Origin: Tianweitania sediminis
GTDB lineage: Bacteria; Pseudomonadota; Alphaproteobacteria; Rhizobiales; Rhizobiaceae
Reading direction: 5' to 3'
DNA length: 64,000 bases
NCBI RefSeq assembly: GCF_017813335.1
Contig: NZ_JAGIYY010000012.1
Span: 48,193-112,192, forward strand
The translations under genes were made by a program, and so were the position numbers. Below the pieces are notes generated by a model, which was given only the letters and a program-made list of their open reading frames with translations, was not told the DNA's origin and searched no databases. Each line of letters starts with the position of its first letter. The first letter of the stretch is position 1. This document shows, piece by piece, positions 8,640 to 17,641 of this stretch.

Positions 8640-9605
8640 ATGTCAAGCATCATGACAAACGTATCGGCAATGACGGCGCTGAAGTCGCTCAATGCCACGA
8701 ACGCCGCGCTGCAAACGACGCAGGCGCGCATTTCCACTGGCTTCCGGGTGGCTGAAGCATCCGACAACGCCGCCTACTGGTCGATCGCGACCACCATGCG
8801 CTCCGATAACAAGGCGCTTGCAACCGTTCAGGACGCGCTTGGCCTGGGTGCCGCGAAGGTCGACACGGCCTATACCGGCATGAACGCAGCGAAAGATATC
8901 GTCGACGAAATCAAGGCAAAGCTTGTTGCTGCCCGGGAAGGCGGCGTCGATAAAGCCAAGGTTCAAGCCGAGATCAAGACCCTCCAGGGCCAGCTCACCA
9001 GCACGGCCGACGCCGCGAGCTTTTCGGGCGAGAACTGGCTGAAGGCGGACTTGAGCACCGTCACGGCCGGCGCCCCGCTCACAAAGCAGGTCGTGGGTTC
9101 CTTTACCCGCGACTCAACGGGCGTGGCTGTGAAGACCATCGACATCACGCTGGCCACCACGACCGCGAACTCCATCCTTTTTGACACTCGTACGACTGCC
9201 AGCTCTACCAAGACCGGCATTCTGGACAAGGAAACCACCACGGCAAACAGCACGACTCCTACTGCTGTAAACGTGACCTACTCCGTGTCCACGCTGGATC
9301 TGACTGCGACAGGTGTCGACAACAAGGTCATCGACGGCATGATCAGCGCGGTCGATACGGCCTTGAAGGCGATGACGACCGGCGCCGCCGATCTAGGCGC
9401 TGCCAAGAAGCGCATCGATCTCCAGAAAACCTTCGTGAACAACCTGATGGACACGATCGACCGCGGCATTGGCTCGCTGGTTGATGCCGACATGAACGAA
9501 GAGTCGACCAAGCTGCAGGCGCTGCAGGTCCAGCAGCAGCTCGGCATCCAGGCGCTTTCCATCGCCAACTCCTCTGCGCAGTCGATCCTGTCGCTCTTCC
9601 GCTAA
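8640..9605 (+). CDS. Flagellin (first copy)
   Basis: The 321-residue filament subunit has the conserved D0/D1 N-terminus (MSSIMTNVSAMTALKSLNAT, then STGFRVAEASDNAAYWSIAT) and C-terminus (STKLQALQVQQQLGIQALSI ... AQSILSLFR) around a variable, Thr-rich middle (about residues 140-235). There is no signal peptide, as expected for a type III exported protein. A strong AAGGGG ribosome site precedes ATG 8640. The paralogue at 9750-10712 shares both ends almost exactly. Confidence 0.96.
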   Translation: MSSIMTNVSAMTALKSLNATNAALQTTQARISTGFRVAEASDNAAYWSIATTMRSDNKALATVQDALGLGAAKVDTAYTGMNAAKDIVDEIKAKLVAAREGGVDKAKVQAEIKTLQGQLTSTADAASFSGENWLKADLSTVTAGAPLTKQVVGSFTRDSTGVAVKTIDITLATTTANSILFDTRTTASSTKTGILDKETTTANSTTPTAVNVTYSVSTLDLTATGVDNKVIDGMISAVDTALKAMTTGAADLGAAKKRIDLQKTFVNNLMDTIDRGIGSLVDADMNEESTKLQALQVQQQLGIQALSIANSSAQSILSLFR

Positions 9606-9679
9606 TCGAACCCGGCTCGGGCGGCGTCTTCGGATCCGCCCACGCCCTTGCAGAACAGTCTGGATCTTCTGGTCCGGAG

Positions 9680-9749
9680 GCATGATGCCGCGCTGTTCTA
9701 CCGGTGAGCCCGGTCTGCCCACATTGTATCGAATAAAGGGGCATCAACC
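9680..9749 (+). promoter_or_regulatory. Structured leader of the second flagellin
   Basis: This leader repeats the pattern in front of the first flagellin: GAGGCATGATGCCGCGC, then a hairpin ACCGG (9700-9704) / CCGGT (9710-9714) and AAAGGGGCATCAACC before the ATG. The loop and lower stem differ from the first copy while the pairing and spacing are kept, which points to a conserved RNA element rather than simple recent duplication. Confidence 0.58.
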
Positions 9750-10712
9750 ATGTCTAGCATCATGACCAACGTATCGGCGATGACCGCGCTCAAGTCGCTC
9801 AACGCCACCAACAGCGCGCTTTCCACCACGCAAGCGCGCATCTCCACCGGCTTCCGCGTTGCTGAAGCCTCCGACAACGCAGCTTACTGGTCGATTGCGA
9901 CGACCATGCGTTCGGACAACAAGGCGCTGTCCACCGTCCAGGACGCTCTCGGCCTGGGCGCTGCCAAGGTCGACACGGCCTACACCGGCATGAATGCGGC
10001 GATCGAAACGGTCGACGAAATCAAGAAAAAGCTCGTAGCGGCGCGCGAAGGCGGCGTGGACAAAGCCAAGATCCAGGCCGAGATCACCACCTTGCAGGCT
10101 CAGCTTACCAGCAATGCGGCCGCCGCTTCGTTCTCGGGCGAGAACTGGCTTTCGGTGGACTCCAGCGCCACCGGCTACAGCGCAAGCAAGGCAATCGTGG
10201 GTTCGTTCACGCGCGCTGCCGACGGCACCGTTTCCGTCAGCACCATCGCCGTGGATACGTCAACGATCAAGCTCTTCGACTCGGCAACGGACGCGGCAGC
10301 CGCGGGTACCGGCATTCTGGACTCCAAGTACAGCACTACGACGGGTGTGCGAAATGCCGATCAAACAACGGCTGGCTTCACGGTTGCCACTCTCAACATC
10401 TCTGCCCTTACGAACAGCACAGCCGACCTGACGACGCTCGACTCCTACATCAAGGGCGTTGATGCGTCGATCAAGCTGATGACCACGGCTGCCGCTGATC
10501 TTGGCGCCGCCAAAAAGCGCATCGACCTGCAGAAGACCTTCGTGTCCAACCTCATGGACACAATCGACCGCGGCGTTGGCTCCCTGGTTGACGCCGACAT
10601 GAACGAAGAGTCGACCAGGCTGCAGGCGCTTCAGGTGCAGCAGCAGCTCGGCATCCAGGCACTTTCGATCGCCAATTCCTCGGCACAGTCGATCCTGTCG
10701 CTCTTCCGCTAA
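9750..10712 (+). CDS. Flagellin (second copy)
   Basis: The 320-residue product is a close paralogue of the flagellin at 8640-9605. The first 140 and last 75 residues are nearly identical, while the surface-exposed middle (about residues 145-235) differs. Rhizobial filaments are usually built from several such flagellins. It is followed at 10733-10766 by a good intrinsic terminator, which closes this transcription block. Confidence 0.96.
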   Translation: MSSIMTNVSAMTALKSLNATNSALSTTQARISTGFRVAEASDNAAYWSIATTMRSDNKALSTVQDALGLGAAKVDTAYTGMNAAIETVDEIKKKLVAAREGGVDKAKIQAEITTLQAQLTSNAAAASFSGENWLSVDSSATGYSASKAIVGSFTRAADGTVSVSTIAVDTSTIKLFDSATDAAAAGTGILDSKYSTTTGVRNADQTTAGFTVATLNISALTNSTADLTTLDSYIKGVDASIKLMTTAAADLGAAKKRIDLQKTFVSNLMDTIDRGVGSLVDADMNEESTRLQALQVQQQLGIQALSIANSSAQSILSLFR

Positions 10713-10732
10713 GAGCGTACGCCAACCTCTTC

Positions 10733-10766
10733 AAACGGGCCGCCTCTTGTGGCCCGTTTTCATTTT
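10733..10766 (+). terminator. Intrinsic terminator after the flagellins
   Basis: A perfect 9-bp stem AAACGGGCC (10733-10741) / GGCCCGTTT (10751-10759) with a 9-base loop is followed by TCATTTT. It lies 21 bases after the second flagellin stop and 54 bases before fliF, so fliF probably has its own promoter. Confidence 0.85.
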
Positions 10767-10819
10767 CGCACAAGCTTGCAACTCTAGGGTGGCCCTGAAG
10801 TCCAGGAGCGCCCCTGCCC

Positions 10820-12460
10820 GTGCCCGAACAGCTACAAGCCATCGTCAACAATCTTGGTGCGCTCGGTGCGCGAAGGCTCGGCCTGCTTGCAGCAGCCGGT
10901 GTTCTGATGGTCGCGCTGATCGTCGGTGCTTCTGTTTACCTCAATCGGCCTGCCTACGAGCCGCTATATGTCGGGCTCGAACGCGCCGACGTGAACCAGA
11001 TCGGCCTTGTTCTCGGCGAAGCCGGCATCGGCTTCGATGTAGCATCCGACGGCACGACTGTGCTGGTTCCGGTCGGGCAAACGGCAGAAGCCCGCATGCT
11101 CCTCGCCGAAAAAGGCCTGCCCACATCCACCAATGCGGGCTATGAGCTGTTCGACAATGTCGGCTCGCTCGGCCTGACATCCTTCATGCAGGAAATCACG
11201 CGCATTCGCGCTCTCGAAGGTGAGATCGCGCGCACCATCCAGTCCATCGCCGGCATCCGGGCCGCGCGTGTACACATTGTGCTCGCGGAACGGGCGAGCT
11301 TTCGGCGCGACCAGCAGAAGTCGTCGGCATCGGTCGTGATCCGAACCTCGAGCTCCATGGAAGCGACGCGTAGCGCCAACTCGATCCGCCATCTCGTTGC
11401 TGCGGCCGTTCCAGGGCTTGAAGCCGATGATGTGACAGTGCTCGACTCGGCAGGCACACTGCTGGCATCCGGCGACGACCTGTCCAACAGTACGGCCAAC
11501 CGGGCGATCACCGTGGAGCAGAACGTCGCGCTGCAGATCGAGGACAATATCCGCCGGGCGCTGACGCCTTACCTTGGAGCCGACAACTTCCGGGCCAGCG
11601 TAAAGGCCGATGTCAACACGGACCAGCGCCAGATCGAGGAAACGATCTTCGATCCCGAATCGCGTGTCGAGCGCTCAACGCAGATCATCCGGTCCAACGA
11701 CAACTCGCAGCAATCCACCACCAACCAGCCGGCAACGGTGGAACAGAACCTGCCGGAAGAGCAGGCAAATGCCACCGAAGGCCCGCAGTCGAGCGAAAAC
11801 AGCGAGCGCAAGGAAGAGGTCACGAACTACGAGATCAATTCCAAGAAGATCGCCACCGTTTCGAACGGTTACGACATCGCCAAGCTGTCCATCGGCGTGG
11901 TCGTGAATCAGAAGCGATTGGCAGAGGTGGTCGGCGAAGGCGCAACACCGGAACAGATTGCCGCACGCGTGGCAGAGATTCAGGCCATGGTGTCATCCGC
12001 AGCCGGCTTGTCCGAAGCGCGGGGTGACCAGATCAACGTGGCGGCTGTTCAGTTCCTTGATGGCCTGATCGGCGAGCCGCTGCCGGAGCCGGGGCTGATG
12101 GATCTGGTGAAAAGCCAAAGTGGAACGCTGATCAATGCCGGCGCCTTCGTGATCGTGGCCCTGCTCGTCGCCTTGTTTGGACTGCGTCCGATGATGGCGG
12201 CCGTGACGCGCACCACACCGCCGGCCACCGAAATGGCTGAAGCCAACCTTGCTTTGCCGGCCGCAGGCGAAACGCCGCAGATTGCAGCAGGAGAAACGGC
12301 GGCCTTGCCGGGCGCGTCAACCGGGCAGCCCACCGCGCTTGACGATCTACGCCAGCGCATTCGCCCCGCGCCACAGGAACGGCTCGCTCGACTCGTTGAC
12401 ATCAATGAAGAGCGCACGGCGCAGATCCTGCGCAAATGGGCAGCAGCAGAGGCCGCTTGA
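10820..12460 (+). CDS. fliF: Flagellar MS-ring protein FliF
   Basis: The 546-residue product forms the inner-membrane MS ring on which rotor and rod assemble. It has an N-terminal membrane helix (LGLLAAAGVLMVALIVGASVY), YscJ-type ring-building motifs (ARVHIVLAERASFRRDQQ, SASVVIRTSS), a long Q/N/E-rich linker near residues 285-335 and a second membrane helix (FVIVALLVALFGLRPMMA near 435-455). It starts with GTG 10820 behind an AGGAG. Unlike S. meliloti, where fliF heads the cluster with visN/visR, here it follows the flagellins. The stop overlaps the next gene (TGATG). Confidence 0.95.
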   Translation: MPEQLQAIVNNLGALGARRLGLLAAAGVLMVALIVGASVYLNRPAYEPLYVGLERADVNQIGLVLGEAGIGFDVASDGTTVLVPVGQTAEARMLLAEKGLPTSTNAGYELFDNVGSLGLTSFMQEITRIRALEGEIARTIQSIAGIRAARVHIVLAERASFRRDQQKSSASVVIRTSSSMEATRSANSIRHLVAAAVPGLEADDVTVLDSAGTLLASGDDLSNSTANRAITVEQNVALQIEDNIRRALTPYLGADNFRASVKADVNTDQRQIEETIFDPESRVERSTQIIRSNDNSQQSTTNQPATVEQNLPEEQANATEGPQSSENSERKEEVTNYEINSKKIATVSNGYDIAKLSIGVVVNQKRLAEVVGEGATPEQIAARVAEIQAMVSSAAGLSEARGDQINVAAVQFLDGLIGEPLPEPGLMDLVKSQSGTLINAGAFVIVALLVALFGLRPMMAAVTRTTPPATEMAEANLALPAAGETPQIAAGETAALPGASTGQPTALDDLRQRIRPAPQERLARLVDINEERTAQILRKWAAAEAA

Positions 12461-13080
12461 TGCCAGCTCGCGCTATCTCGGACCTGCTGGTCGACTTCGG
12501 GTCGGAGCCAAGGCTTCCTCGGCCCGTGCTCGCCGCGATTCCGGAGCAAAGGGAAGAGCACGCAACTGCTGCCGATTTGGAGCATCGCATCGCGGAAGCG
12601 GTGCGGCAGTCTGAAGCTCAATGGCGCCAGGAGCAAACGGAACGTTGGGCGGCCCGGGAAGCCGAGATCGAGGCGGAGCATGCCTCCAGGATGCGGCGGC
12701 AGGAAGCGCTTTGGGCGGCAAGTGCCGCTGAAACCATGATGGAGCAATTCACGAAGCTGGAGCAGGCCGTTGTGGAGCGCACCGGTGCGGCCGTGGCGCA
12801 GATCCTGTCGCCCTTGCTGTCCGAGCCATTGCGCGCGAAGGCGATTAACCAGCTGGCGGTGAAGTTGCAGGCAGTTTTGGCCGAAGGAACTGCGGTGCGC
12901 CTGCGCGTGAGCGGACCGGCTGCCTTGTACCACGCACTTCTGGCGCAACTCGGAGAAACGATTGCGCGGCTCGACTTCGTGGAAAGCGAGGATATCGATC
13001 TCACTCTGACGATCGACGACGCCCTTTATGTGACCCGCCTGAAATCGTGGTCCGCTGAGTTGGAGCGCGTGCTGGCATGA
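12460..13080 (+). CDS. FliH-like flagellar export stator protein (candidate)
   Basis: The 206-residue protein has an Ala/Glu/Gln/Arg-rich coiled coil (about residues 30-95) followed by a compact C-terminal domain containing VAQILSPLLSEPLRAKAINQ and LAVKLQAVLAEG. This architecture matches FliH/YscL stators, which link the ATPase FliI to the C ring. It overlaps fliF upstream and motB downstream by one and four bases, and no other fliH is visible in the window. The identification rests on architecture and position. ATG 12460 is chosen because it is coupled to the fliF stop. Confidence 0.6.
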   Translation: MPARAISDLLVDFGSEPRLPRPVLAAIPEQREEHATAADLEHRIAEAVRQSEAQWRQEQTERWAAREAEIEAEHASRMRRQEALWAASAAETMMEQFTKLEQAVVERTGAAVAQILSPLLSEPLRAKAINQLAVKLQAVLAEGTAVRLRVSGPAALYHALLAQLGETIARLDFVESEDIDLTLTIDDALYVTRLKSWSAELERVLA

Positions 13081-14357
13081 GCGTCGTGGAAGGCCCGCCG
13101 CACGGGCACGAAATCATCATTATCCGTCGCAACCACGACCATGAGGAAGGACATCATGGCGGGGCGTGGAAGATCGCCTTCGCCGACTTCATGACGGCGT
13201 TGATGTGCTTCTTCCTCGTGATGTGGCTGATCAACGCGGCCAACGAGGAAACGAAGGCGGCGGTCGCGAGCTACTTCAATCCGGTGAAGCTGACCGACCG
13301 CAATTCCAGCCGCAAAAGCCTGGCCGATCAGGGCAACGGCCCGCTCGCGGCCGGTACGGTTTCAGAGGATCAGGAGAATTCCCCTGTTCCCAAGCAGGAC
13401 CAGACCGCGCCCACGGCCGGCCAGGCTGATCAAACCGTGACAAGCGATCCGATCAAGGAATCGCGCATCTTCACCGACCAGAACCTGTTCTCAGATCCGT
13501 ATGCCGTGCTGGCGGAGATTGCCGCCGAAACCGGCAATCTGCAGAACATGGCCGAAAAAGGCGAAGGCGGCGCACAGGACGCAGGACCAGCCACCGGCGC
13601 CTCGGGCGGGGAGTCCTACCGCGACCCCTTCGCTCCTGACTTTTGGTCGAAGCAGGTTGCCAAGCCGGAAGATGCCGGCGAGAACCCGCGCGACGGCTAC
13701 GCAGAACTCAGCGCCAACAGCAATGGCAGCAGCGGACCGGCCGCACAGCCGAGCGCTGCCGCCGAAAGCTTCCCTGAAGCGCCGCCAGCCCCTGCCGCGA
13801 AGCCGCTGCCTGACCTGCCGGCTCTCGCCCCTGCTCCCGAAGAAGAGGCCGTAAAGGTCGAAGCACCGACTGCTTCCTCTCCCGAAAGCTCGGCGGTCAC
13901 CGAAAAGGCTGCCGCCATTCGCGCCCAACTCGAGCAAGCGCTTGCAAGCGACCCCCGGCTCCTGATGGGCATGACCGTGGAAGCCACGGAAGGTGGCGTT
14001 CTGATCTCGGTCACCGACAAGGAGAACTACGGCATGTTCGCCGTCGGCTCCGCTGTGCCTGGCCGCGATCTGGTTCTCGGCATGGAAAAGATCGCCAAGG
14101 TGGTGGAAAGCCAAAAGGGCCCAGTCACCATCAAGGGCCATACCGACGGTCGCCCTTTCCGTAGCGAAACTTACGACAACTGGCGCTTGTCCACCGCTCG
14201 CGCCCATTCCGCCTACTACATGCTGGTTCGAGCCGGTCTTGACGAAAAACGCGTCCGCGAAGTCGCGGGCTTTGCCGACCGACAGCTGAAGGTTCCGGGC
14301 GACCCGCTTTCCGATACCAACCGCCGCATCGAGATCCTGGTCGGCGTCGGCGAATGA
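13077..14357 (+). CDS. motB: Flagellar motor stator protein MotB
   Basis: The 426-residue stator subunit has a short basic tail, the single membrane helix with the proton-accepting Asp (KIAFADFMTALMCFFLVMWL, Asp near residue 40), a long Pro/Ala/Glu-rich periplasmic linker (about 70-275) and a C-terminal OmpA-like peptidoglycan-binding domain (IKGHTDGRPFRSETYDNWRL, VREVAGFADRQL, DTNRRIEILV). The extended linker is typical of rhizobial MotB. It anchors the stator to peptidoglycan. motA is not in the window. Confidence 0.95.
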   Translation: MSVVEGPPHGHEIIIIRRNHDHEEGHHGGAWKIAFADFMTALMCFFLVMWLINAANEETKAAVASYFNPVKLTDRNSSRKSLADQGNGPLAAGTVSEDQENSPVPKQDQTAPTAGQADQTVTSDPIKESRIFTDQNLFSDPYAVLAEIAAETGNLQNMAEKGEGGAQDAGPATGASGGESYRDPFAPDFWSKQVAKPEDAGENPRDGYAELSANSNGSSGPAAQPSAAAESFPEAPPAPAAKPLPDLPALAPAPEEEAVKVEAPTASSPESSAVTEKAAAIRAQLEQALASDPRLLMGMTVEATEGGVLISVTDKENYGMFAVGSAVPGRDLVLGMEKIAKVVESQKGPVTIKGHTDGRPFRSETYDNWRLSTARAHSAYYMLVRAGLDEKRVREVAGFADRQLKVPGDPLSDTNRRIEILVGVGE

Positions 14358-15577
14358 AGCTTCGGCACTTCCTCGCGGCAGGACTGCTCGTGGCCTTGCT
14401 CCCGGTGCATGCGGCAGCCGAAACCGCGCTTGCGCCATACCAGATGGTGCGCTCGCTGCAGGTGCTGCAGGACCGCATCGCCGATGGCGACCACGCGGCC
14501 TTGCCGATGCAGAACAAACTGCTCGAGATGATCGACAAGCGCTTCCGCGATGCAACGGACGCCGACTTCGAGGACCGCCGGAATTTCCGCGCGATGCTGG
14601 TTTACGGCATGTCCGGCGGCAATCCCGTCACCCTGGAGATGCTGACCGGGCGGCTGCATCTGGCGACACACGACCAACAGCTTGCACTGGGCGTCAGCGC
14701 TTATCTGACTGGACGGCTGCGCCTTGCCCAAACGGCACTGAAGACGATCGACGCTGGCAAGCTGCGTCCAGAACTCGGCGCCTTCCTGGCTTTGGTGCAA
14801 GGATCCCTGATGGCGGCCGAAACGCCGTTGGATGCGCTGCGTTTTCTTGATCAGGCGCGGCTTCTCGGCCCTGGCACACTGGTTGAGGAGGCTGCACTCC
14901 GTAGAACCCTTTCCCTCACCGCGACGCTCAAGCAGGTGCCACGCTTCCAGCGCACGGCGGAGCAATACGTGCGCCGCTTCATCCGCTCTCCCTATGCCTC
15001 ACAGTTCGTGGATGACCTGCTGGGTGGCATTGTTGCACTTGATCAGCACATCGACCGTGGGTCGATTGCCAGCACCATTGCTTTGATGACGCCCGAACAG
15101 CAGCGCTTCGTTTACCTGAAGCTGGCGCGGATCAGCGCCATCGAGAACCTCGCCGATCTCAATGCCTTCGCTGCGGAAAAGGCAAGAAGCCTCGGCGGCG
15201 TGGACGGTGAACCGGATCCGCGCGCCCTGCTTTACTCGGCAGCGCCCGAGGTCACATCGGAAACGGTGGACCAGACCCTGGCCCGGTTGAAGCAGATCGA
15301 CAAGAGCCGATTGTCCGAAAACGACCGTTTGCTCCTTGATGCCGCGGAAGCGATTGCCAACAGCGTGACATCGCCAGCGGCGGCCTTATCACCCGCGGCC
15401 AGCGCCCCGGAGGCCGAGCAGCCGCAGGGGGAGCCGGAGGTGGTCCAAGTCAGCGCCGATCCCTCCACGGACACGCGGGGCTCCGAAACCGCTGACGGCG
15501 GCCACATGGATATCCTGACGAGCGCGCGCGCCAAGCTCGATGCAGTGGACGCGCTTTTGGAGCGAAGTGCCCAATGA
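14354..15577 (+). CDS. motC: Periplasmic motility protein MotC
   Basis: The 407-residue protein has a Sec signal peptide (MKLRHFLAAGLLVALLPVHA) and an otherwise helical, TPR-like body with no catalytic motif. In S. meliloti MotC is a periplasmic partner of MotB needed for rotation and stabilised by MotE. The gene lies directly after motB (four-base overlap) and before fliK, the rhizobial order. The C-terminus is a Pro/Ala/Glu-rich low-complexity stretch near residues 340-375. Confidence 0.88.
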   Translation: MKLRHFLAAGLLVALLPVHAAAETALAPYQMVRSLQVLQDRIADGDHAALPMQNKLLEMIDKRFRDATDADFEDRRNFRAMLVYGMSGGNPVTLEMLTGRLHLATHDQQLALGVSAYLTGRLRLAQTALKTIDAGKLRPELGAFLALVQGSLMAAETPLDALRFLDQARLLGPGTLVEEAALRRTLSLTATLKQVPRFQRTAEQYVRRFIRSPYASQFVDDLLGGIVALDQHIDRGSIASTIALMTPEQQRFVYLKLARISAIENLADLNAFAAEKARSLGGVDGEPDPRALLYSAAPEVTSETVDQTLARLKQIDKSRLSENDRLLLDAAEAIANSVTSPAAALSPAASAPEAEQPQGEPEVVQVSADPSTDTRGSETADGGHMDILTSARAKLDAVDALLERSAQ

Positions 15578-16977
15578 TGCCTATCGCTTCCGCAGCCCCA
15601 CATGCGGCTCTCGATCCATTTTCGACCTCGCAAAAAAACGAAGGGCAAGCGCCTGACGCGGGTCCGTTCGGCGATCTTCTGGAAAAGCCAGCCGGCAGCG
15701 CAAAAACGCGCGCACGGGAACCCCGTGAGGACAACGAAGAGCTCGGCGAGCCGAAGCGAAAGGCGTGGTCCGCCCTGCATCTCCTTCTTGCGTCGGAAAC
15801 CACAGTGGCAACGGAAACCAATTCAGCGCCGAGCGATCCGGTGCCGAGCGAGGAGGATGCGGAACGGGAACAGCCCGATGGTGAAGCGATCGCCATTGTT
15901 TTGCAGGTTGCTGCCGAGCAGCGGCCGGCGCAGATCGCAAAATCCAACCTCGGAGATGATCCCTCTGGTGCCGCCCAGATGCTAATGGGGGCAGAGGCAG
16001 ATCCAGCGGCCGGCGCGAACCGCCCGGCCGAGATGGCTCCAACGGAAGCCACCGCTTCACCGGCCGCGCAGCCTGCGGCGCCCGCGTCTGCCCCGGCGGC
16101 GGTTGCGCCTCCTCCGGCTGCGCAAGCCATTGTTGCAGCACCGCAGGCGGCCCTCGCAGCGCCCGCGATGACACGCGCTGCGCAGAACCAGTCCTTGTCG
16201 CGGCAGGACGTATCCGAGGCGCCCGCAGATACCAATCCTAAGACGAACGTGAACCCTTCCGTTGAAGTAGCTTTCAGGCCCTCCGCTCCCGTGAAAGAGC
16301 CGACCGTCCGGTGGTCACCGCCGGCGGACAACCAGACTCAGCCGACCGAGCAGGACGCTTCCCCGCCGGCAGACGACCGCAACGGCGGTGCACCGCTTCC
16401 GACGCCCTCAACGCCGCCATCTGCTGCCACATCAGGCATGGCGCTGCCGGGCGCGGCACCTTTAGCGCTCGATCCGGTCGAACAACCAGCCCTCGTTGAA
16501 GCGGCTCGACGGGTCACCGAAGCCGAGGTGACCAGCCAGATGGCCGGTCCGAGCGAGACCCTGAAGCTCCGTTTGAACCCCCTTCACCTGGGGCTCGTGA
16601 CCGCCGTGCTGAGAGGCACAGCCGACGGTCTTGTGGTTGAACTGCAGGTGGAAACTGCGGAAGCACATGCGCGCCTGGTGCAGGACCGCGATGCGATCGG
16701 AAACGCGTTGGCCGATGTCGGCGTATCGGTGGATCGCATCACGGTTCAGCATGTCCCTGGCGCGGCCGCAGCCTCGGGCCGTGAAGCCGATTATGCGGGC
16801 TCCCTGCCCCAAGCCAACAACGGAACACCCCATGACCCGGCGACCGGCAACCGCAACGAAAACCGCGGCAATCCGCCTGCGCAGCATCGCAATGATGGCA
16901 GCGAAGGGCGCGGCGGAAGCTCTGGTTCGCGCCCAGACAACGGTTCCGCTCGTCCTGATGGTGGTCGCTATATCTAG
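15574..16977 (+). CDS. fliK: Flagellar hook-length control protein FliK (formerly MotD)
   Basis: The 467-residue protein has a long disordered N-terminal region rich in Ala, Pro, Glu and Thr, and the FliK-type C-terminal core near residues 325-395: LKLRLNPLHLGLVTAVLRGT, a short basic/acidic helix and VGVSVDRITVQHV. In rhizobia this gene was first called motD and later shown to control hook length. The tail after residue 400 is Asn/Gly/Arg-rich. It overlaps the start of the following transglycosylase gene. Confidence 0.87.
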   Translation: MMPIASAAPHAALDPFSTSQKNEGQAPDAGPFGDLLEKPAGSAKTRAREPREDNEELGEPKRKAWSALHLLLASETTVATETNSAPSDPVPSEEDAEREQPDGEAIAIVLQVAAEQRPAQIAKSNLGDDPSGAAQMLMGAEADPAAGANRPAEMAPTEATASPAAQPAAPASAPAAVAPPPAAQAIVAAPQAALAAPAMTRAAQNQSLSRQDVSEAPADTNPKTNVNPSVEVAFRPSAPVKEPTVRWSPPADNQTQPTEQDASPPADDRNGGAPLPTPSTPPSAATSGMALPGAAPLALDPVEQPALVEAARRVTEAEVTSQMAGPSETLKLRLNPLHLGLVTAVLRGTADGLVVELQVETAEAHARLVQDRDAIGNALADVGVSVDRITVQHVPGAAAASGREADYAGSLPQANNGTPHDPATGNRNENRGNPPAQHRNDGSEGRGGSSGSRPDNGSARPDGGRYI

Positions 16978-17497
16978 TAGTGTCGCCACTGCGCCGGCAC
17001 GCGCAAACAACGCGTGCGAAGCCGAGATCATCAAGGCGTCGCGGGCGCACGACATTCCGGTCGCGATCCTCTACGCTGTGGGTCTCACCGAAACAGGTAA
17101 GCGCGGCAGCCTTCAGCCTTACGCCTTGAACATAGAGGGGAAAGCGGAGTTCGCACCCTCCAAGGAAAAGGCGATCGCGCTGTTCCAACAGGCACGCGCG
17201 GAAGGCAAGACCCTGATCGACCTCGGCTGCATGCAGATCAACCACCATTACCATTCGTCGGCTTTTCCGTCGCTCGCGGCGATGCTCGACCCGCATCTAA
17301 ATGTTGATTACGCCGCCCGCTTCCTTGCCGCCCTGAAGCGCAAGCATTCCTCCTGGTCAATGACGGTGGCGCGCTATCATGCCGGCCCCAACAACGATCC
17401 GGCGCAGAAGCGTTATGTGTGTCGCGTGATCGGCAACATGATCGCCACTGGCATGGGCGCCTGGACGCCCGAAGCAAGGAGCTTCTGCCAGCCTTGA
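16892..17497 (+). CDS. Exported lytic transglycosylase of the flagellar cluster
   Basis: From ATG 16892 the product is 201 residues with a hydrophobic signal stretch (VPLVLMVVAISSSVATAPARA) and an SLT-like domain: AVGLTETGKRGSLQPYALNI contains the catalytic Glu after ET, followed by DLGCMQINHHYHSSAF and VARYHAGPNNDPAQKRYVCR. It probably opens peptidoglycan locally for rod or stator assembly. The start is uncertain: ATG 16832 (21 residues... 20 codons earlier) is also possible. Both lie inside fliK in another frame. Confidence 0.8.
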   Translation: MMAAKGAAEALVRAQTTVPLVLMVVAISSSVATAPARANNACEAEIIKASRAHDIPVAILYAVGLTETGKRGSLQPYALNIEGKAEFAPSKEKAIALFQQARAEGKTLIDLGCMQINHHYHSSAFPSLAAMLDPHLNVDYAARFLAALKRKHSSWSMTVARYHAGPNNDPAQKRYVCRVIGNMIATGMGAWTPEARSFCQP

Positions 17498-17517
17498 GCG
17501 GCTGAGTGTTACAGCCC

Positions 17518-17526
17518 GTTAACCAT
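17518..17526 (+). promoter_or_regulatory. CtrA half-site GTTAACCAT upstream of rem
   Basis: An exact GTTAACCAT lies 116 bases before the rem start, in the short gap after the transglycosylase gene. The same 9-mer is in front of the first flagellin, cpdR and the L,D-transpeptidase. CtrA control of rem is inferred from this match and from the known role of CtrA in flagellar transcription in Alphaproteobacteria. Confidence 0.5.
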
Positions 17527-17641
17527 TGCGGATCTGCGACTCCCCAGATCATCCCTGTAAGAACTCGTACTGTGCGGGATTCCGCGCAGCCGGTACCCCT
17601 TTGCACAGCTCATGCGGGAGCTGATTCGGAAGGGGCGCACG

